47,700 bases of DNA, taken from assembly GCA_002309305.1 (NCBI GenBank), contig DBWR01000043.1, positions 13,503 through 61,202 of the forward strand, in the 5' to 3' direction. This document shows positions 8,406 through 17,051 of the stretch, one piece after another. Within the stretch, counting starts at the first letter, position 1, and every line of letters begins with the position of its first letter. Origin of the DNA: Treponema sp. UBA1233. Lineage in GTDB: Bacteria; Spirochaetota; Spirochaetia; Treponematales; Treponemataceae. The position numbers and the translations under genes are program-made. The notes beneath the pieces were generated by a model. It saw only the letters and a list, made by a program, of their open reading frames with translations. It searched no databases and was not told the origin of the DNA.

Positions 8406-8435
8406 ATAATATGGGAGTCACATACGTAACTCCAA
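8406..8435 (-). promoter_or_regulatory. Promoter of the rpsF operon with an internal inverted repeat
   Basis: On the minus strand TTGGAG (8435-8430), 18 bases, TATTAT (8411-8406). An imperfect inverted repeat, GGAGT (8414-8418) and ACTCC (8429-8433), fills the spacer and touches the -35 box, a place where a repressor could sit. The short leader leaves no space for the S6:S18 autoregulatory RNA motif known in other bacteria. Confidence 0.55.
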
Positions 8436-8510
8436 GGGGTACAATAATTTATCAATTTTCAGGCTTTTAGTCAAGATAATGACACCACAGTTGAACTCTA
8501 ACAATCAAAT

Positions 8511-8539
8511 TTGACAATTTGACCAGTAAAAACTACAAT
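8511..8539 (+). promoter_or_regulatory. Promoter of the LacI-like GGDEF gene
   Basis: TTGACA (8511-8516), 17 bases, TACAAT (8534-8539), a near-consensus sigma-70 promoter. The leader of about 43 bases holds a four-codon frame (ATG at 8552 to a TAA) and AAGGG just before the ATG at 8589. Confidence 0.7.
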
Positions 8540-8588
8540 ATAGGGATAGAAATGTCGATGATCTAATAAGGCGTATTATAAGGGTTTT

Positions 8589-10502
8589 ATGATGGTGAAG
8601 AAGAAGAAGATAGCAGTATTAACATCCGGCTGGTCGGTAGACTATGTCCTTTCCGTTTTGGAAGGGATGGAGAAAGTCTGCCATAAAAAGAATGCTGATC
8701 TTTATATTTTCACAAGCTACAAGTCATATGAGTCCGACGGAAGCGCAAACACCACAGGATTTGCAATTTTTGACCTTATAAACCCCAAGGATTTTGACGG
8801 CATAGTAATAATGCCAAACCTGTTCAATGACCGTGAAAAGGCTGAAAAAGAAAGGCTCAAGATAGTTAAATCCGGTATTCCTGCAGTATCCCTGAACGAA
8901 AAGATGGACGGCCTCAATTATGTGGGAAGCGATAATTTCCGTGTGGTCAAGAACCTGGTTTCTCACCTTATCGAAAAGCACCTGATTACGGAATTCGCTT
9001 ATATTGGTGGTCCTGATGATGACAACGGCTCCATATCCAATTACAAGGCATTTACAGAGGCACTGGCAGAGCATAACATTCCACTTCCAGAAAACAACAT
9101 ATATCGTGGAGGTGACTATACATTCGACTTCGCTTACAACAGGGCACAAAAGATTTTTGAACGCGGCAAAAAAAGGCCCCATGCCGTTGTATGCGTAAAC
9201 GATTGGGCTGCCATGGCTGTAATCAAGGCGGCTCTTGAGCATCATATCGACGTTCCTAATGACCTTAAGGTTATCGGTTTTGACGACATATCATTTGCAA
9301 GCTGTGTTACCCCTTCAATTTCCACCGTAAACATGAGGTCTTCCAAAATGGGAGAAGAAGCGGCAAGAATCCTTTTGGAAAACGACATGAGCCAGACATC
9401 AAGGAAAATAAGGGCTGTTCCATATTTCAGGCAGAGCTGCGGATGCATTAAGGAATTGACAGGAATTCAAAAAATCTACAGCATGCACTCACCGCAAAAG
9501 ATTGATGCCTCTCCAAGATTTGCAAGTCACCTGCGGCATATAGAAAACGTATTCATCCAGAACGGAAACATTGGCGGACTGGAAGATTCGCTTCAGAAAT
9601 ATTTTGAAAGGAGACATTCTTTTGAAGGAAGTGATTTTGCCATCCTCATTAAGGAAGAAGTAATAAAATCACTCGTAAACGTCAAGTATTCATATCAGAG
9701 CAGCACTGACTACGGAAAAAAGATGCACCTTCTGGTTAACATAAAGAATGGTAAAGCCGTGCCCAAAGATCCTTCCAAACAGGTCATCCCGACAAGGAAC
9801 CTCATACCGGAATCAATGGAAGATGAAAAACCTGCAACATACCTTTTTATCCCGATATTCAACATGAGATATCTTCAGGGATATTACGTCTCAAAGAATT
9901 CTCTTTTAATCCTGCGTGACAAGGTTGCATACAACTGGAGCAGGGATTTTGGAGCCAGCATAGAAAAATTCAGGCAGACCGTCGGTTACAAACTGATGAG
10001 TGAACAGCTTACAGTCCTTTCCACACAGGATGCCCTTTCCGGACTTCTTAACAGAACGGGACTTGACATTTTTGCACAGGACCTTTTCTTTAAGAACAAC
10101 ATGACGGACAAAAAGACGCTCATAATGTTTGTCGACATAAACGACATGAAGGTAATCAACGACAGATACGGACACCTGCACGGAGACCTTGCCGTAAAGA
10201 CTGTTGCCGAAACAATCAGGGAAATTTTCCCAAAATCATATCTTGCAATCCGCTATGGTGGGGATGAATTCGTCATAATCGGAACAAAAACAGGTACTGC
10301 TAAAACCGACTATCCGACAAGAATCAAAAAGGAACTGGCACAGAGAACCAAAACAATGTCCCTGCCCTATTCTCTTTCTGTGAGCATGGGTATAAAGGAA
10401 TTCCCTCCGGACAAAAATGCAAAGCTCATGCAGGCCATAGAGGAAGTAGACGAGATAATGTACAAATCCAAGGAAGAGTACCACCGCAAGAAATCAAAGT
10501 AA
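8589..10502 (+). CDS. LacI-type ligand-binding domain fused to a diguanylate cyclase
   Basis: A 637-residue soluble protein. Residues about 5-285 are a LacI/GalR-type periplasmic-binding fold (AVLTSGW, YIGGPDDDNGS, AVVCVNDWAAMAV, IGFDDISFASCVTPSISTV), ending with the RQSCGC signature of that family. The usual DNA-binding helix-turn-helix is absent: the protein begins at the first strand of the sensor. A middle region of about 170 residues is unassigned. The C-terminal GGDEF domain (about 470-637) has an intact GGDEF at 557-561 and FVDINDMKVIND, with no RxxD inhibition site. It should make cyclic-di-GMP in response to a cytoplasmic small molecule, perhaps a sugar; the ligand is inference. The start is the first of two adjacent ATGs. 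Confidence 0.85.
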   Translation: MMVKKKKIAVLTSGWSVDYVLSVLEGMEKVCHKKNADLYIFTSYKSYESDGSANTTGFAIFDLINPKDFDGIVIMPNLFNDREKAEKERLKIVKSGIPAVSLNEKMDGLNYVGSDNFRVVKNLVSHLIEKHLITEFAYIGGPDDDNGSISNYKAFTEALAEHNIPLPENNIYRGGDYTFDFAYNRAQKIFERGKKRPHAVVCVNDWAAMAVIKAALEHHIDVPNDLKVIGFDDISFASCVTPSISTVNMRSSKMGEEAARILLENDMSQTSRKIRAVPYFRQSCGCIKELTGIQKIYSMHSPQKIDASPRFASHLRHIENVFIQNGNIGGLEDSLQKYFERRHSFEGSDFAILIKEEVIKSLVNVKYSYQSSTDYGKKMHLLVNIKNGKAVPKDPSKQVIPTRNLIPESMEDEKPATYLFIPIFNMRYLQGYYVSKNSLLILRDKVAYNWSRDFGASIEKFRQTVGYKLMSEQLTVLSTQDALSGLLNRTGLDIFAQDLFFKNNMTDKKTLIMFVDINDMKVINDRYGHLHGDLAVKTVAETIREIFPKSYLAIRYGGDEFVIIGTKTGTAKTDYPTRIKKELAQRTKTMSLPYSLSVSMGIKEFPPDKNAKLMQAIEEVDEIMYKSKEEYHRKKSK

Positions 10503-10531
10503 GCCGGCCTTAAACAATTGAATTTAAATCC

Positions 10532-10561
10532 TTGACAAAGAGAAAAACTCAATTTTATAAT
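10532..10561 (+). promoter_or_regulatory. Promoter of the 315-residue secreted protein
   Basis: TTGACA (10532-10537), 18 bases, TATAAT (10556-10561): both boxes are consensus. A strong AGGAGG Shine-Dalgarno lies about 8 bases before the ATG, which suggests high expression. Confidence 0.78.
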
Positions 10562-10596
10562 ACGGTATAAGACCCAAAATTTATAGGAGGCCCTTT

Positions 10597-11544
10597 ATGT
10601 TTACCTTTAAGAAAAGTGCCGCAATTTTGTTTTCATTCTTCATCATTTTGACATCTGTTTACGCCGAAAAAATTGCGAAAATTCCATCAGACCCTTCAAA
10701 ATTCAATCTGCTGAGCTATAACGCAAATTCAGTGGGAAAGGAACTTACGAGCCCTGTTGACGGAAAAATCATAAAGGAGCAGAAATCCGGAAAGAAAACG
10801 ACAATCGTGATTTCATGCAGCCACTATTATTGGTGGAAGGGAAAGCAAGAAAAGTGCGATTATGAAATGATAATATACAACATCAAGGATTACAAGAAAG
10901 CCTCTGAAGTAAAGGAAGACGATGTGCTTGGGAAAATTTCCGAGGATTCAGTTCTTCTTGGAAGGTGCAAGACCGCAGATCCTTACCTTGTCCTTGGTTC
11001 ATCATATCCTGCAATAAAATATGACGGACTTTATTACCTGCAGCCGGGATGGATCATTCAAGTCACGGACACGCTTTCTTACAGGCAGGTTGAATCATTT
11101 GAAGATTGTGTGGCCGATTATTATTCCAGATGGGAAGCGGATCTTGAAGGCTTTGATCCTAACGAAGAAAGGTACAACTCACTGTTCTCTTATACTGAAT
11201 TTGACAGCATCTGTTTCAAGACAAAGCTTGAAGAACTTCCCGGGACTCTTAAATCATACGGTACTTTGGGCTTAACTTCCGCCAGTTATTTTGGAAGGAA
11301 CATCTGGGAATCATTTACGGTTGTAAAATCAAAATTCAAGTATACGCCCCTTTTATGCTGGCAGACCAACTTCCGTTCATACCTTGAAGACGAATATAAA
11401 TTGGGAACTGACATTTACATCTATGGCACTTTCCTGGCCCTGGACCATACCGAAAAGCGGATTATCTTTAACGTAAGGGATTTTGCCACGCGTTCAGACG
11501 AAGTAAGATATGCAGAAAGGTTGAATGACATTACGGAACTGTAA
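10597..11544 (+). CDS. Secreted protein of unknown function
   Basis: A 315-residue protein with a clear signal peptide (residues 1-23, cut after VYA). I do not recognise a family. Residues about 50-150 are beta-rich (SPVDGKIIKE, TIVISCSHYY, VLGKISEDS) and loosely recall a lipoyl or M23-like beta fold, but zinc ligands are not evident. The last about 50 residues (DIYIYGTFLALD, RIIFNVRDF) recall an OB-like strand pattern. A consensus promoter and AGGAGG suggest an abundant periplasmic or surface protein. Its stop is two bases from the stop of the convergent HD-GYP gene. Confidence 0.75.
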   Translation: MFTFKKSAAILFSFFIILTSVYAEKIAKIPSDPSKFNLLSYNANSVGKELTSPVDGKIIKEQKSGKKTTIVISCSHYYWWKGKQEKCDYEMIIYNIKDYKKASEVKEDDVLGKISEDSVLLGRCKTADPYLVLGSSYPAIKYDGLYYLQPGWIIQVTDTLSYRQVESFEDCVADYYSRWEADLEGFDPNEERYNSLFSYTEFDSICFKTKLEELPGTLKSYGTLGLTSASYFGRNIWESFTVVKSKFKYTPLLCWQTNFRSYLEDEYKLGTDIYIYGTFLALDHTEKRIIFNVRDFATRSDEVRYAERLNDITEL

Positions 11545-11546
11545 AT

Positions 11547-13943
11547 TCAAAAGCTCTTGCTGCAGCAGATGTTCGTTATCACACACTGGTCGCCGGTAAG
11601 ACATGCATAAACGTCAGGAACGTCAATCTTGATGATTGTCGTACTCTTTATTGCAATTCCACCGTTTTCTGTGCTTACCGTAATTTCATTTCCCTTGCGG
11701 TGGAACTTGAGGATACAGTCAAAGCCGTTTTTGTTCAGCTCCTTCCATGCGGGCCATCCGTTGAAAGTTTCGTTTTTGTTTACGATTATGCTGTTTTCAG
11801 CGACATTCTTACCTTCCTCCCAGTTTTCACCATCCAGCCTGATGCAAACAAATTCCATGTAATTGGGTCCATTGGGATTTTTGTCATCTGAATAAAACAG
11901 ACTGATGTACGGGCAGTGCCATATGAGTCTTGAAGTAGGAAGTCCCTTTGCATGGAAAGACACCTGCATTCCATCCACAATCGGAAATGCCTTAGAACTC
12001 GTCGTCCGCCATCCATCCACTTGAATGCTTGGAATGTCGCCTTCAGGACCATCTATGTAGCTGACAGGTCTTGCGATGCGTGTGATGTAATCGGCACCAA
12101 TCACCTTTTCAGTCTTTTTAAATTCCACATCAGAGAACTTACATTGCTTTCCGCTTAAGCTTATGTATGCAAAATGAGAATTGTCAGGAAGTGCAATTGT
12201 AACGGAAAAACTGATGTAGATGCTGTTGAACTGCAACTTTACATGATCACGATACTTTACAGCCTCACCTTCAAACTCAATTCCCTTTTTAAAATCTTCT
12301 GGATTTATGTCGGACGCAGATTTTTTAATCACATCCGTTTTAATCTCTCTTGCTTCTTTCTGATATGCGTTTCCGTCAAAATGAATCTCCGCAAATTCTG
12401 TGTAGCACATTTTTTCGGTCATAAAGTCATCATAGTGAACCCTGCCGTCAAGAGAATCATATACAAGCATTGTTGAAAAAGACTTGTCCGGAGAAACTCC
12501 ATCCTGAACGCTGCACCTCATCTTGAATTTCGTGACAACCGGAGTAATCAGGAAGCCGTCGGAAAATGAAGTCCTGTCCTCAAAGCATTCGAAAGTGGAT
12601 TTTCCTCCAAATTCAGAAATCTGTGTTTTTTCCTTCATCTGGTATTCTGAATCCGAGTCAATCATGTTAAGCATTATGGTTGCAAAGCGGGGGTCAAACT
12701 GGGTTCCCAATCCCTTTACAATTTCTTCGCGAACCATATCCTGCGGAATCGTGGCACGATAACTTCGTTTGGAAGTCATGGCATCATAGGCATCAGCAAC
12801 TGCAATTATCCTTGCAATTTCAGGAATGTCCTCTCCCTTAAGATGCTCCGGATAACCGCGTCCGTCGTAACGCTCATGGTGGGAATTTGCCCCTATTGAA
12901 AGATATGGTGATGAGCTGATGCTTGAAAGAATCTGCCGTCCGATTTCTGGATGTTTCTTTATCTGTGCAAATTCCTCATCCGTCAGTTTGCCTTCTTTGT
13001 TTATGATGCTGATCGGAATACCGATTTTACCGACATCATGCAGCAGTCCCGCAAAATAAACCTCTGAACAAAACTCTTCGTCTTTACCGGCTTTTTGTGC
13101 TATCGTCTTTGAGTATTCTGCCACACGCATAGAATGTCCATGGGTATATTCATCCTTTGCATCTATGGCATTTGCAAGTGCAGTCGCAGTCTGTTCAAAC
13201 ATGGTCTGCATCTTTTTCTGTCCTTCCTTTAAGAAAAGGATTTCCCTGCGCTTTGATATTTCTACAGTCCTGTTCAAATCTACCAGCCCAAGAATGTAAT
13301 GCAGTATGGACATGCCTACACAGGCAAGGTTGGTAAGGGAAACACCGTATGCAAATATCTGAATGAAAGTTGCTATTATGGGAATGACGGTAAACACCAT
13401 CAGGGAAACACAGATCATCCGGCGAAGCTTCTTGTAAAGCTGAATCGTGACGGAAAAATCCAAAAGAAGAATCAAAAAGGGGAATACATAACAAACTGCC
13501 ATTCCATCCTGGCGCATATATCTGTTTTGTGCGTCAAATGAATAATAGAAATTTGTAAACTGTGAAAGAATTAGCGATATGATTCCGACTACTACAATAG
13601 CCTTGCATGCCTTTAACCTTACGGGCATCTTGCTTTTGACTTCATCCCTATATAAGTCTATGAGGTAAGAGTTGAACGCATATAGAATCGTAAGGGAAAA
13701 GAAAAAGACGCAGAAGTTGCTGATCCTTACCATCCAATATCCAAGCTGACTGACATCACCTCGGAAAATGTATGCGTAACGGTCAAAAATAAGGAGCAAC
13801 ATGGCACTCATTTCCAGGGAAAATAGGGCTTGTTTTCTTTGACGTGAAAATGCATTTGTTATAAGTACAAAAAGAGCTACTACACCGCAGATTCCAATCA
13901 AAACCAGCATTATGTTCAACTGGTGCTGCCTTAGAAATTCCAT
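11547..13943 (-). CDS. 7TM HD-GYP phosphodiesterase with a long C-terminal beta-rich domain
   Basis: A 798-residue protein. About seven hydrophobic spans cover residues 10-222 (histidine-kinase-N-like 7TM region), then a linker helix, then an HD-GYP domain (about 245-430): HGHS at 268-271, HD at 302-303, DVGKIGIP, HHERYDGRGYP at 355-365, and DAYDAMTS. HD-GYP proteins hydrolyse cyclic-di-GMP. The last about 360 residues are an unusual extension rich in beta strands and aromatic residues (WHCPYISLFY, KFHRKGNEITVSTENGG), resembling a jelly-roll or lectin-like fold; I cannot assign a family. With the helices as predicted it would be cytoplasmic. A GGAAGGA Shine-Dalgarno precedes the start. Confidence 0.85.
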   Translation of the reverse strand: MEFLRQHQLNIMLVLIGICGVVALFVLITNAFSRQRKQALFSLEMSAMLLLIFDRYAYIFRGDVSQLGYWMVRISNFCVFFFSLTILYAFNSYLIDLYRDEVKSKMPVRLKACKAIVVVGIISLILSQFTNFYYSFDAQNRYMRQDGMAVCYVFPFLILLLDFSVTIQLYKKLRRMICVSLMVFTVIPIIATFIQIFAYGVSLTNLACVGMSILHYILGLVDLNRTVEISKRREILFLKEGQKKMQTMFEQTATALANAIDAKDEYTHGHSMRVAEYSKTIAQKAGKDEEFCSEVYFAGLLHDVGKIGIPISIINKEGKLTDEEFAQIKKHPEIGRQILSSISSSPYLSIGANSHHERYDGRGYPEHLKGEDIPEIARIIAVADAYDAMTSKRSYRATIPQDMVREEIVKGLGTQFDPRFATIMLNMIDSDSEYQMKEKTQISEFGGKSTFECFEDRTSFSDGFLITPVVTKFKMRCSVQDGVSPDKSFSTMLVYDSLDGRVHYDDFMTEKMCYTEFAEIHFDGNAYQKEAREIKTDVIKKSASDINPEDFKKGIEFEGEAVKYRDHVKLQFNSIYISFSVTIALPDNSHFAYISLSGKQCKFSDVEFKKTEKVIGADYITRIARPVSYIDGPEGDIPSIQVDGWRTTSSKAFPIVDGMQVSFHAKGLPTSRLIWHCPYISLFYSDDKNPNGPNYMEFVCIRLDGENWEEGKNVAENSIIVNKNETFNGWPAWKELNKNGFDCILKFHRKGNEITVSTENGGIAIKSTTIIKIDVPDVYACLTGDQCVITNICCSKSF

Positions 13944-13968
13944 TGCCGCATTCCTTCCATAAATCCTT

Positions 13969-13997
13969 ATTCTACAACAAACGCTAAGCTTTTACAA
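13969..13997 (-). promoter_or_regulatory. Promoter of the HD-GYP gene
   Basis: On the minus strand TTGTAA (13997-13992), 17 bases, TAGAAT (13974-13969), 25 bases upstream of the ATG with a Shine-Dalgarno between. The rest of the 96-base gap to the acetyltransferase gene shows no terminator. Confidence 0.55.
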
Positions 13998-14039
13998 GTT
14001 TATACTAGACAGTTGGATAGTATTTAAGCCAGAAGCAGA

Positions 14040-14639
14040 TTAAAGCTCCTTCATGAAAATATAGGTCTCGTAGTCATGGTTCTCGTCCGAAAACTGCTCG
14101 TAAACACCTTTCTCCACAAGAGAAAAACCATGCTTTATGTACCATTGCCAGTTGCAGTCACAGTCTGTCCATAAATAGAGGTTTTTCCAGCCTTCATCAT
14201 GCAGCTTCTGGCAGAGATAATTCAAAAGCATTGAGCCGGCTCCAGGTTTCCTGCTGACAAAAAGCGTCATCTGAATGTCATCGTCATTCATCAGTTTTTG
14301 CGTGCGTTCATCCATCAATTCAATGTAAGTCCTGCTGATGTCAAGTGGAATCATGGCTTCCTTTGGATAATGAAAAGCATTGTACAGCCATTGTGAGGCT
14401 TTGTTTACATCTCCCTTTCTTGCAAAAAAAGCGGAGGAAAGAAAAGTACCGTCGTTTTTGTCCACAAGCTGAAACCTGTAGTCGTTTTCAAATATATTAT
14501 TCCTTACAATGTTCTCTACGGAAAACCTTCTGTATTCCTCATCACCATAAGGAGCGCACCACATCGGCGTAAGTATGTCCAGCATGTATGGAATGTTCTT
14601 CATGTCAAAAGTCTGTATGCATAAATTATCAGGCAGCAT
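14040..14639 (-). CDS. GNAT-family N-acetyltransferase
   Basis: A protein of about 199 residues with GNAT motif A (PGAGSMLLNYLCQKL), the strand NLYLWTDCDCN, and the motif B region WYIKHGFSLVEKG near the C-terminus. It should transfer an acetyl group from acetyl-CoA to an unknown amine. The start at 14639 is chosen because a G-rich stretch (GGGGGTGTGG) precedes it by 4 bases; an in-frame GTG at 14678 is an alternative that would add 13 residues. It is divergent from the alpha-galactosidase gene, 106 bases away. Confidence 0.75.
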   Translation of the reverse strand: MLPDNLCIQTFDMKNIPYMLDILTPMWCAPYGDEEYRRFSVENIVRNNIFENDYRFQLVDKNDGTFLSSAFFARKGDVNKASQWLYNAFHYPKEAMIPLDISRTYIELMDERTQKLMNDDDIQMTLFVSRKPGAGSMLLNYLCQKLHDEGWKNLYLWTDCDCNWQWYIKHGFSLVEKGVYEQFSDENHDYETYIFMKEL

Positions 14640-14733
14640 TTTCCACACCCCCATAAGGCAGGATGTTATCACTTGCACTATATTTCTTCAAGTGACTTAG
14701 ATTTTTACACTTCCATTTTTTTTCTTACTGTAA

Positions 14734-14739
14734 TATACT
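14734..14739 (+). promoter_or_regulatory. -10 box of a leaderless alpha-galactosidase mRNA
   Basis: TATACT ends 6 bases before the ATG at 14746. No Shine-Dalgarno is present and the -35 region is poor (TTCCAT at 17 bases), so an activator may be needed. Confidence 0.45.
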
Positions 14740-14745
14740 TCTGTC

Positions 14746-16965
14746 ATGAACATTACCTATAACGAAAAGAATCGTGTTTTTGCAATTGAAACCGAAAATG
14801 CAGGTTACTACATTGCTGTGGTTGACGGGGACAACTTTCTTACCCATGTGCACTACGGAAAAAAAATCTGCATTGACGACAATCTTCCGCACCTTTTGAG
14901 GATTGACGAATATCCGCACACCCCTTCCAGGAACAATCGTGACAGGATTTCATTTTATGATTCAACCAGATGGGAATATCCATGCGGAGGAATAGGAGAC
15001 TTTAGGGAAAGCGCCCTTAATGTCACAAACTGTCTTGGTCAGAATGCGGTTAACCTTAGCTACGATTCTTACAAAATCACAAGGGGAAAGCCGTCTCTTG
15101 AAGGACTTCCTGCAACATGGGGTTCTGAAGATGACTGCATGACCCTTGAGATAAAATGTGTAGACAAGGTTTTAAATCTTGAAGTTTTTCTGAGCTACAG
15201 CATTTTTGAGGGAATAGACTCAGTTGCTAGAAGCGCAAGAATCTGCAACACGGGGAACACTTCCGTAAAGCTTGAAAAAGTTTATTCAGCTAGCTTGGAT
15301 ATGGACAACAAAGGCTACGACCTGATTACACTCCACGGTTCATGGGCGAGGGAAAGGCATATTGAACGCACTCCCCTTTTTCACGGTAAGTCAGGAGTAT
15401 CTTCAATTCGCGGTGAAACATCCCACCAGGAACATAGCTTTATGGCACTGGCATCCCACAACGCGGATTATGACGGCGGAGAGGTTTATGGATTCAGTTT
15501 TGTATACAGCGGGAACTTCATATCCCAAGCCTCTGTAGATCAGTTCAACACAGTGCGGGCACAGGTGGGAATCAACAGCGAAGGATTTTCATGGAAACTT
15601 GATCCGGGGGAATCTTTTCAGGCGCCGGAAGCACTCATCACATACACAAACGATGGATTCAACGGAATGAGCCACAACTTCCACAAGCTTTTCCGAAATC
15701 ATTTGATTCGCGGTGAATACAAGGACAAAATGAGACCCATACTCATCAACAACTGGGAAGCCACATACTTCGACTTTAACACAGAAAAACTTTTGGACAT
15801 AGCACGAGAGGCAAGCAAAGACGGAATAGAGATGCTTGTTATGGACGACGGTTGGTTTGGCGTCAGGGACAATGACGAATGTTCTCTGGGAGATTGGGTT
15901 GTTAACGAAAAAAAACTTGAGGGCGGATTAAAAAATCTTGTTGATAAAGTCAACGCTTTGGGAATGAAATTTGGAATCTGGTTTGAACCTGAGATGATTT
16001 CACCTGACAGCGATCTTTACAGGGCATATCCGGACTGGGCTCTCAAAGTTCAGGGAAGAGAAGCTGCTCTTGCAAGAAAACAATATGTCCTTGATTTGAG
16101 CCGTAAGGAAGTAAGGGACTACACCTTCAACCAGCTAAAAGCCATCCTTAACAGCGCGAACATTGAATATGTAAAGTGGGACATGAACCGTCCGCTTGCC
16201 GATGTGGGCTCTGCTGTTTTTCAGGGAGAAAATGCAGGAGAGCTTTACCACAGGCATGTACTTGCAGTCTATGAGCTGCAGGATAGGCTTACCAAGGAAT
16301 TTCCACATCTGCTTTTGGAAAACTGTTCGGGAGGTGGAGCAAGATTTGATGCGGGAATGCTCTACTACAGTCCTCAGATTTGGTGCAGCGACGATACAGA
16401 TGCAATTGAACGCCTTGAGATTCAGGAGGGAACTTCTCTTGTCTATCCGCTTTCTACAATTGGAGCACATGTAAGCGTTTGTCCGAATCATGCAATCGGA
16501 AGGATTACACCATTCAGGACCAGAGGATTTGTCGCTCTTGCAGGAACGTTTGGATATGAGCTTGACATAACAAAACTTTCCTCGGAAGAACGAGCCATAA
16601 TTCCAGAACAGATAGCCATGTACAAAAAATATAATTCCCTAGTTCGTAATGGAGAATATTGGCGCATCGCAAGCTATTCACAAAACCATGAATGGGATGC
16701 GTGGGAAGTTGTAAGTGAAGATAAAAAGGAAGCTCTTGTAACTTTAGTTCAGGTATTAAACCATACGGGAGTTCATTCCTACTGCCTCTTGTTAAAGGGA
16801 CTGGATCCTGACTTGCGGTACCACATAATGGTTGAAGACAGTACGGGAAAAACAAGCGATGAGGGAACTTGGTCAGGCCTTACCCTTATGAATGCAGGTT
16901 TCCTTGTACCACGGCTTTGGGGAGACTTTAACTCACAGCTGATTCATCTTGTGGCCCAAAAATAG
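14746..16965 (+). CDS. GH36 alpha-galactosidase
   Basis: A 739-residue alpha-galactosidase of the bacterial AgaA/RafA type. The N-terminal beta-sandwich (about 1-330) is followed by a (beta/alpha)8 barrel: MDDGWFG, GIWFEPEM, the nucleophile Asp479 in YVKWDMNR, ENCSGGGARFD, and the acid/base Asp549 in CSDDTD; the 70-residue spacing between the two matches the family. It removes terminal alpha-1,6-galactose from raffinose, stachyose or galactomannan. There is no signal peptide, so it acts on imported oligosaccharides. No transporter or regulator gene lies beside it. Length is as expected for the family. Confidence 0.95.
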   Translation: MNITYNEKNRVFAIETENAGYYIAVVDGDNFLTHVHYGKKICIDDNLPHLLRIDEYPHTPSRNNRDRISFYDSTRWEYPCGGIGDFRESALNVTNCLGQNAVNLSYDSYKITRGKPSLEGLPATWGSEDDCMTLEIKCVDKVLNLEVFLSYSIFEGIDSVARSARICNTGNTSVKLEKVYSASLDMDNKGYDLITLHGSWARERHIERTPLFHGKSGVSSIRGETSHQEHSFMALASHNADYDGGEVYGFSFVYSGNFISQASVDQFNTVRAQVGINSEGFSWKLDPGESFQAPEALITYTNDGFNGMSHNFHKLFRNHLIRGEYKDKMRPILINNWEATYFDFNTEKLLDIAREASKDGIEMLVMDDGWFGVRDNDECSLGDWVVNEKKLEGGLKNLVDKVNALGMKFGIWFEPEMISPDSDLYRAYPDWALKVQGREAALARKQYVLDLSRKEVRDYTFNQLKAILNSANIEYVKWDMNRPLADVGSAVFQGENAGELYHRHVLAVYELQDRLTKEFPHLLLENCSGGGARFDAGMLYYSPQIWCSDDTDAIERLEIQEGTSLVYPLSTIGAHVSVCPNHAIGRITPFRTRGFVALAGTFGYELDITKLSSEERAIIPEQIAMYKKYNSLVRNGEYWRIASYSQNHEWDAWEVVSEDKKEALVTLVQVLNHTGVHSYCLLLKGLDPDLRYHIMVEDSTGKTSDEGTWSGLTLMNAGFLVPRLWGDFNSQLIHLVAQK

Positions 16966-16991
16966 CGAATTAAAAAATTTCGCTAAAACCA

Positions 16992-17021
16992 TTGATAGAA
17001 TTTGAAAAGTTGTCATATAAT
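16992..17021 (+). promoter_or_regulatory. Promoter of the 17052-19237 pair
   Basis: TTGATA (16992-16997), 18 bases, TATAAT (17016-17021), followed by GGAGGA 6 bases before the ATG at 17052. A 7-bp inverted repeat just upstream (16963-16969 with 16979-16985) overlaps the stop codon of the alpha-galactosidase gene; it lacks a plus-strand T-run and is at best a weak terminator. Confidence 0.72.
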
Positions 17022-17051
17022 AAGCCTATATAAACCAATGGAGGAATAAAA

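Noticed and set aside
8552..8566. Regulatory leader peptide of four codons before the LacI-GGDEF gene
   Set aside because: It has no Shine-Dalgarno and no run of regulatory codons; such short frames occur by chance.
8589..10502. LacI-family transcription repressor
   Set aside because: The N-terminal DNA-binding domain is absent and a GGDEF domain is fused at the C-terminus.
16963..16985. Terminator after the alpha-galactosidase gene
   Set aside because: The 7-bp AT-rich inverted repeat has no plus-strand T-run; at most it is a weak signal.
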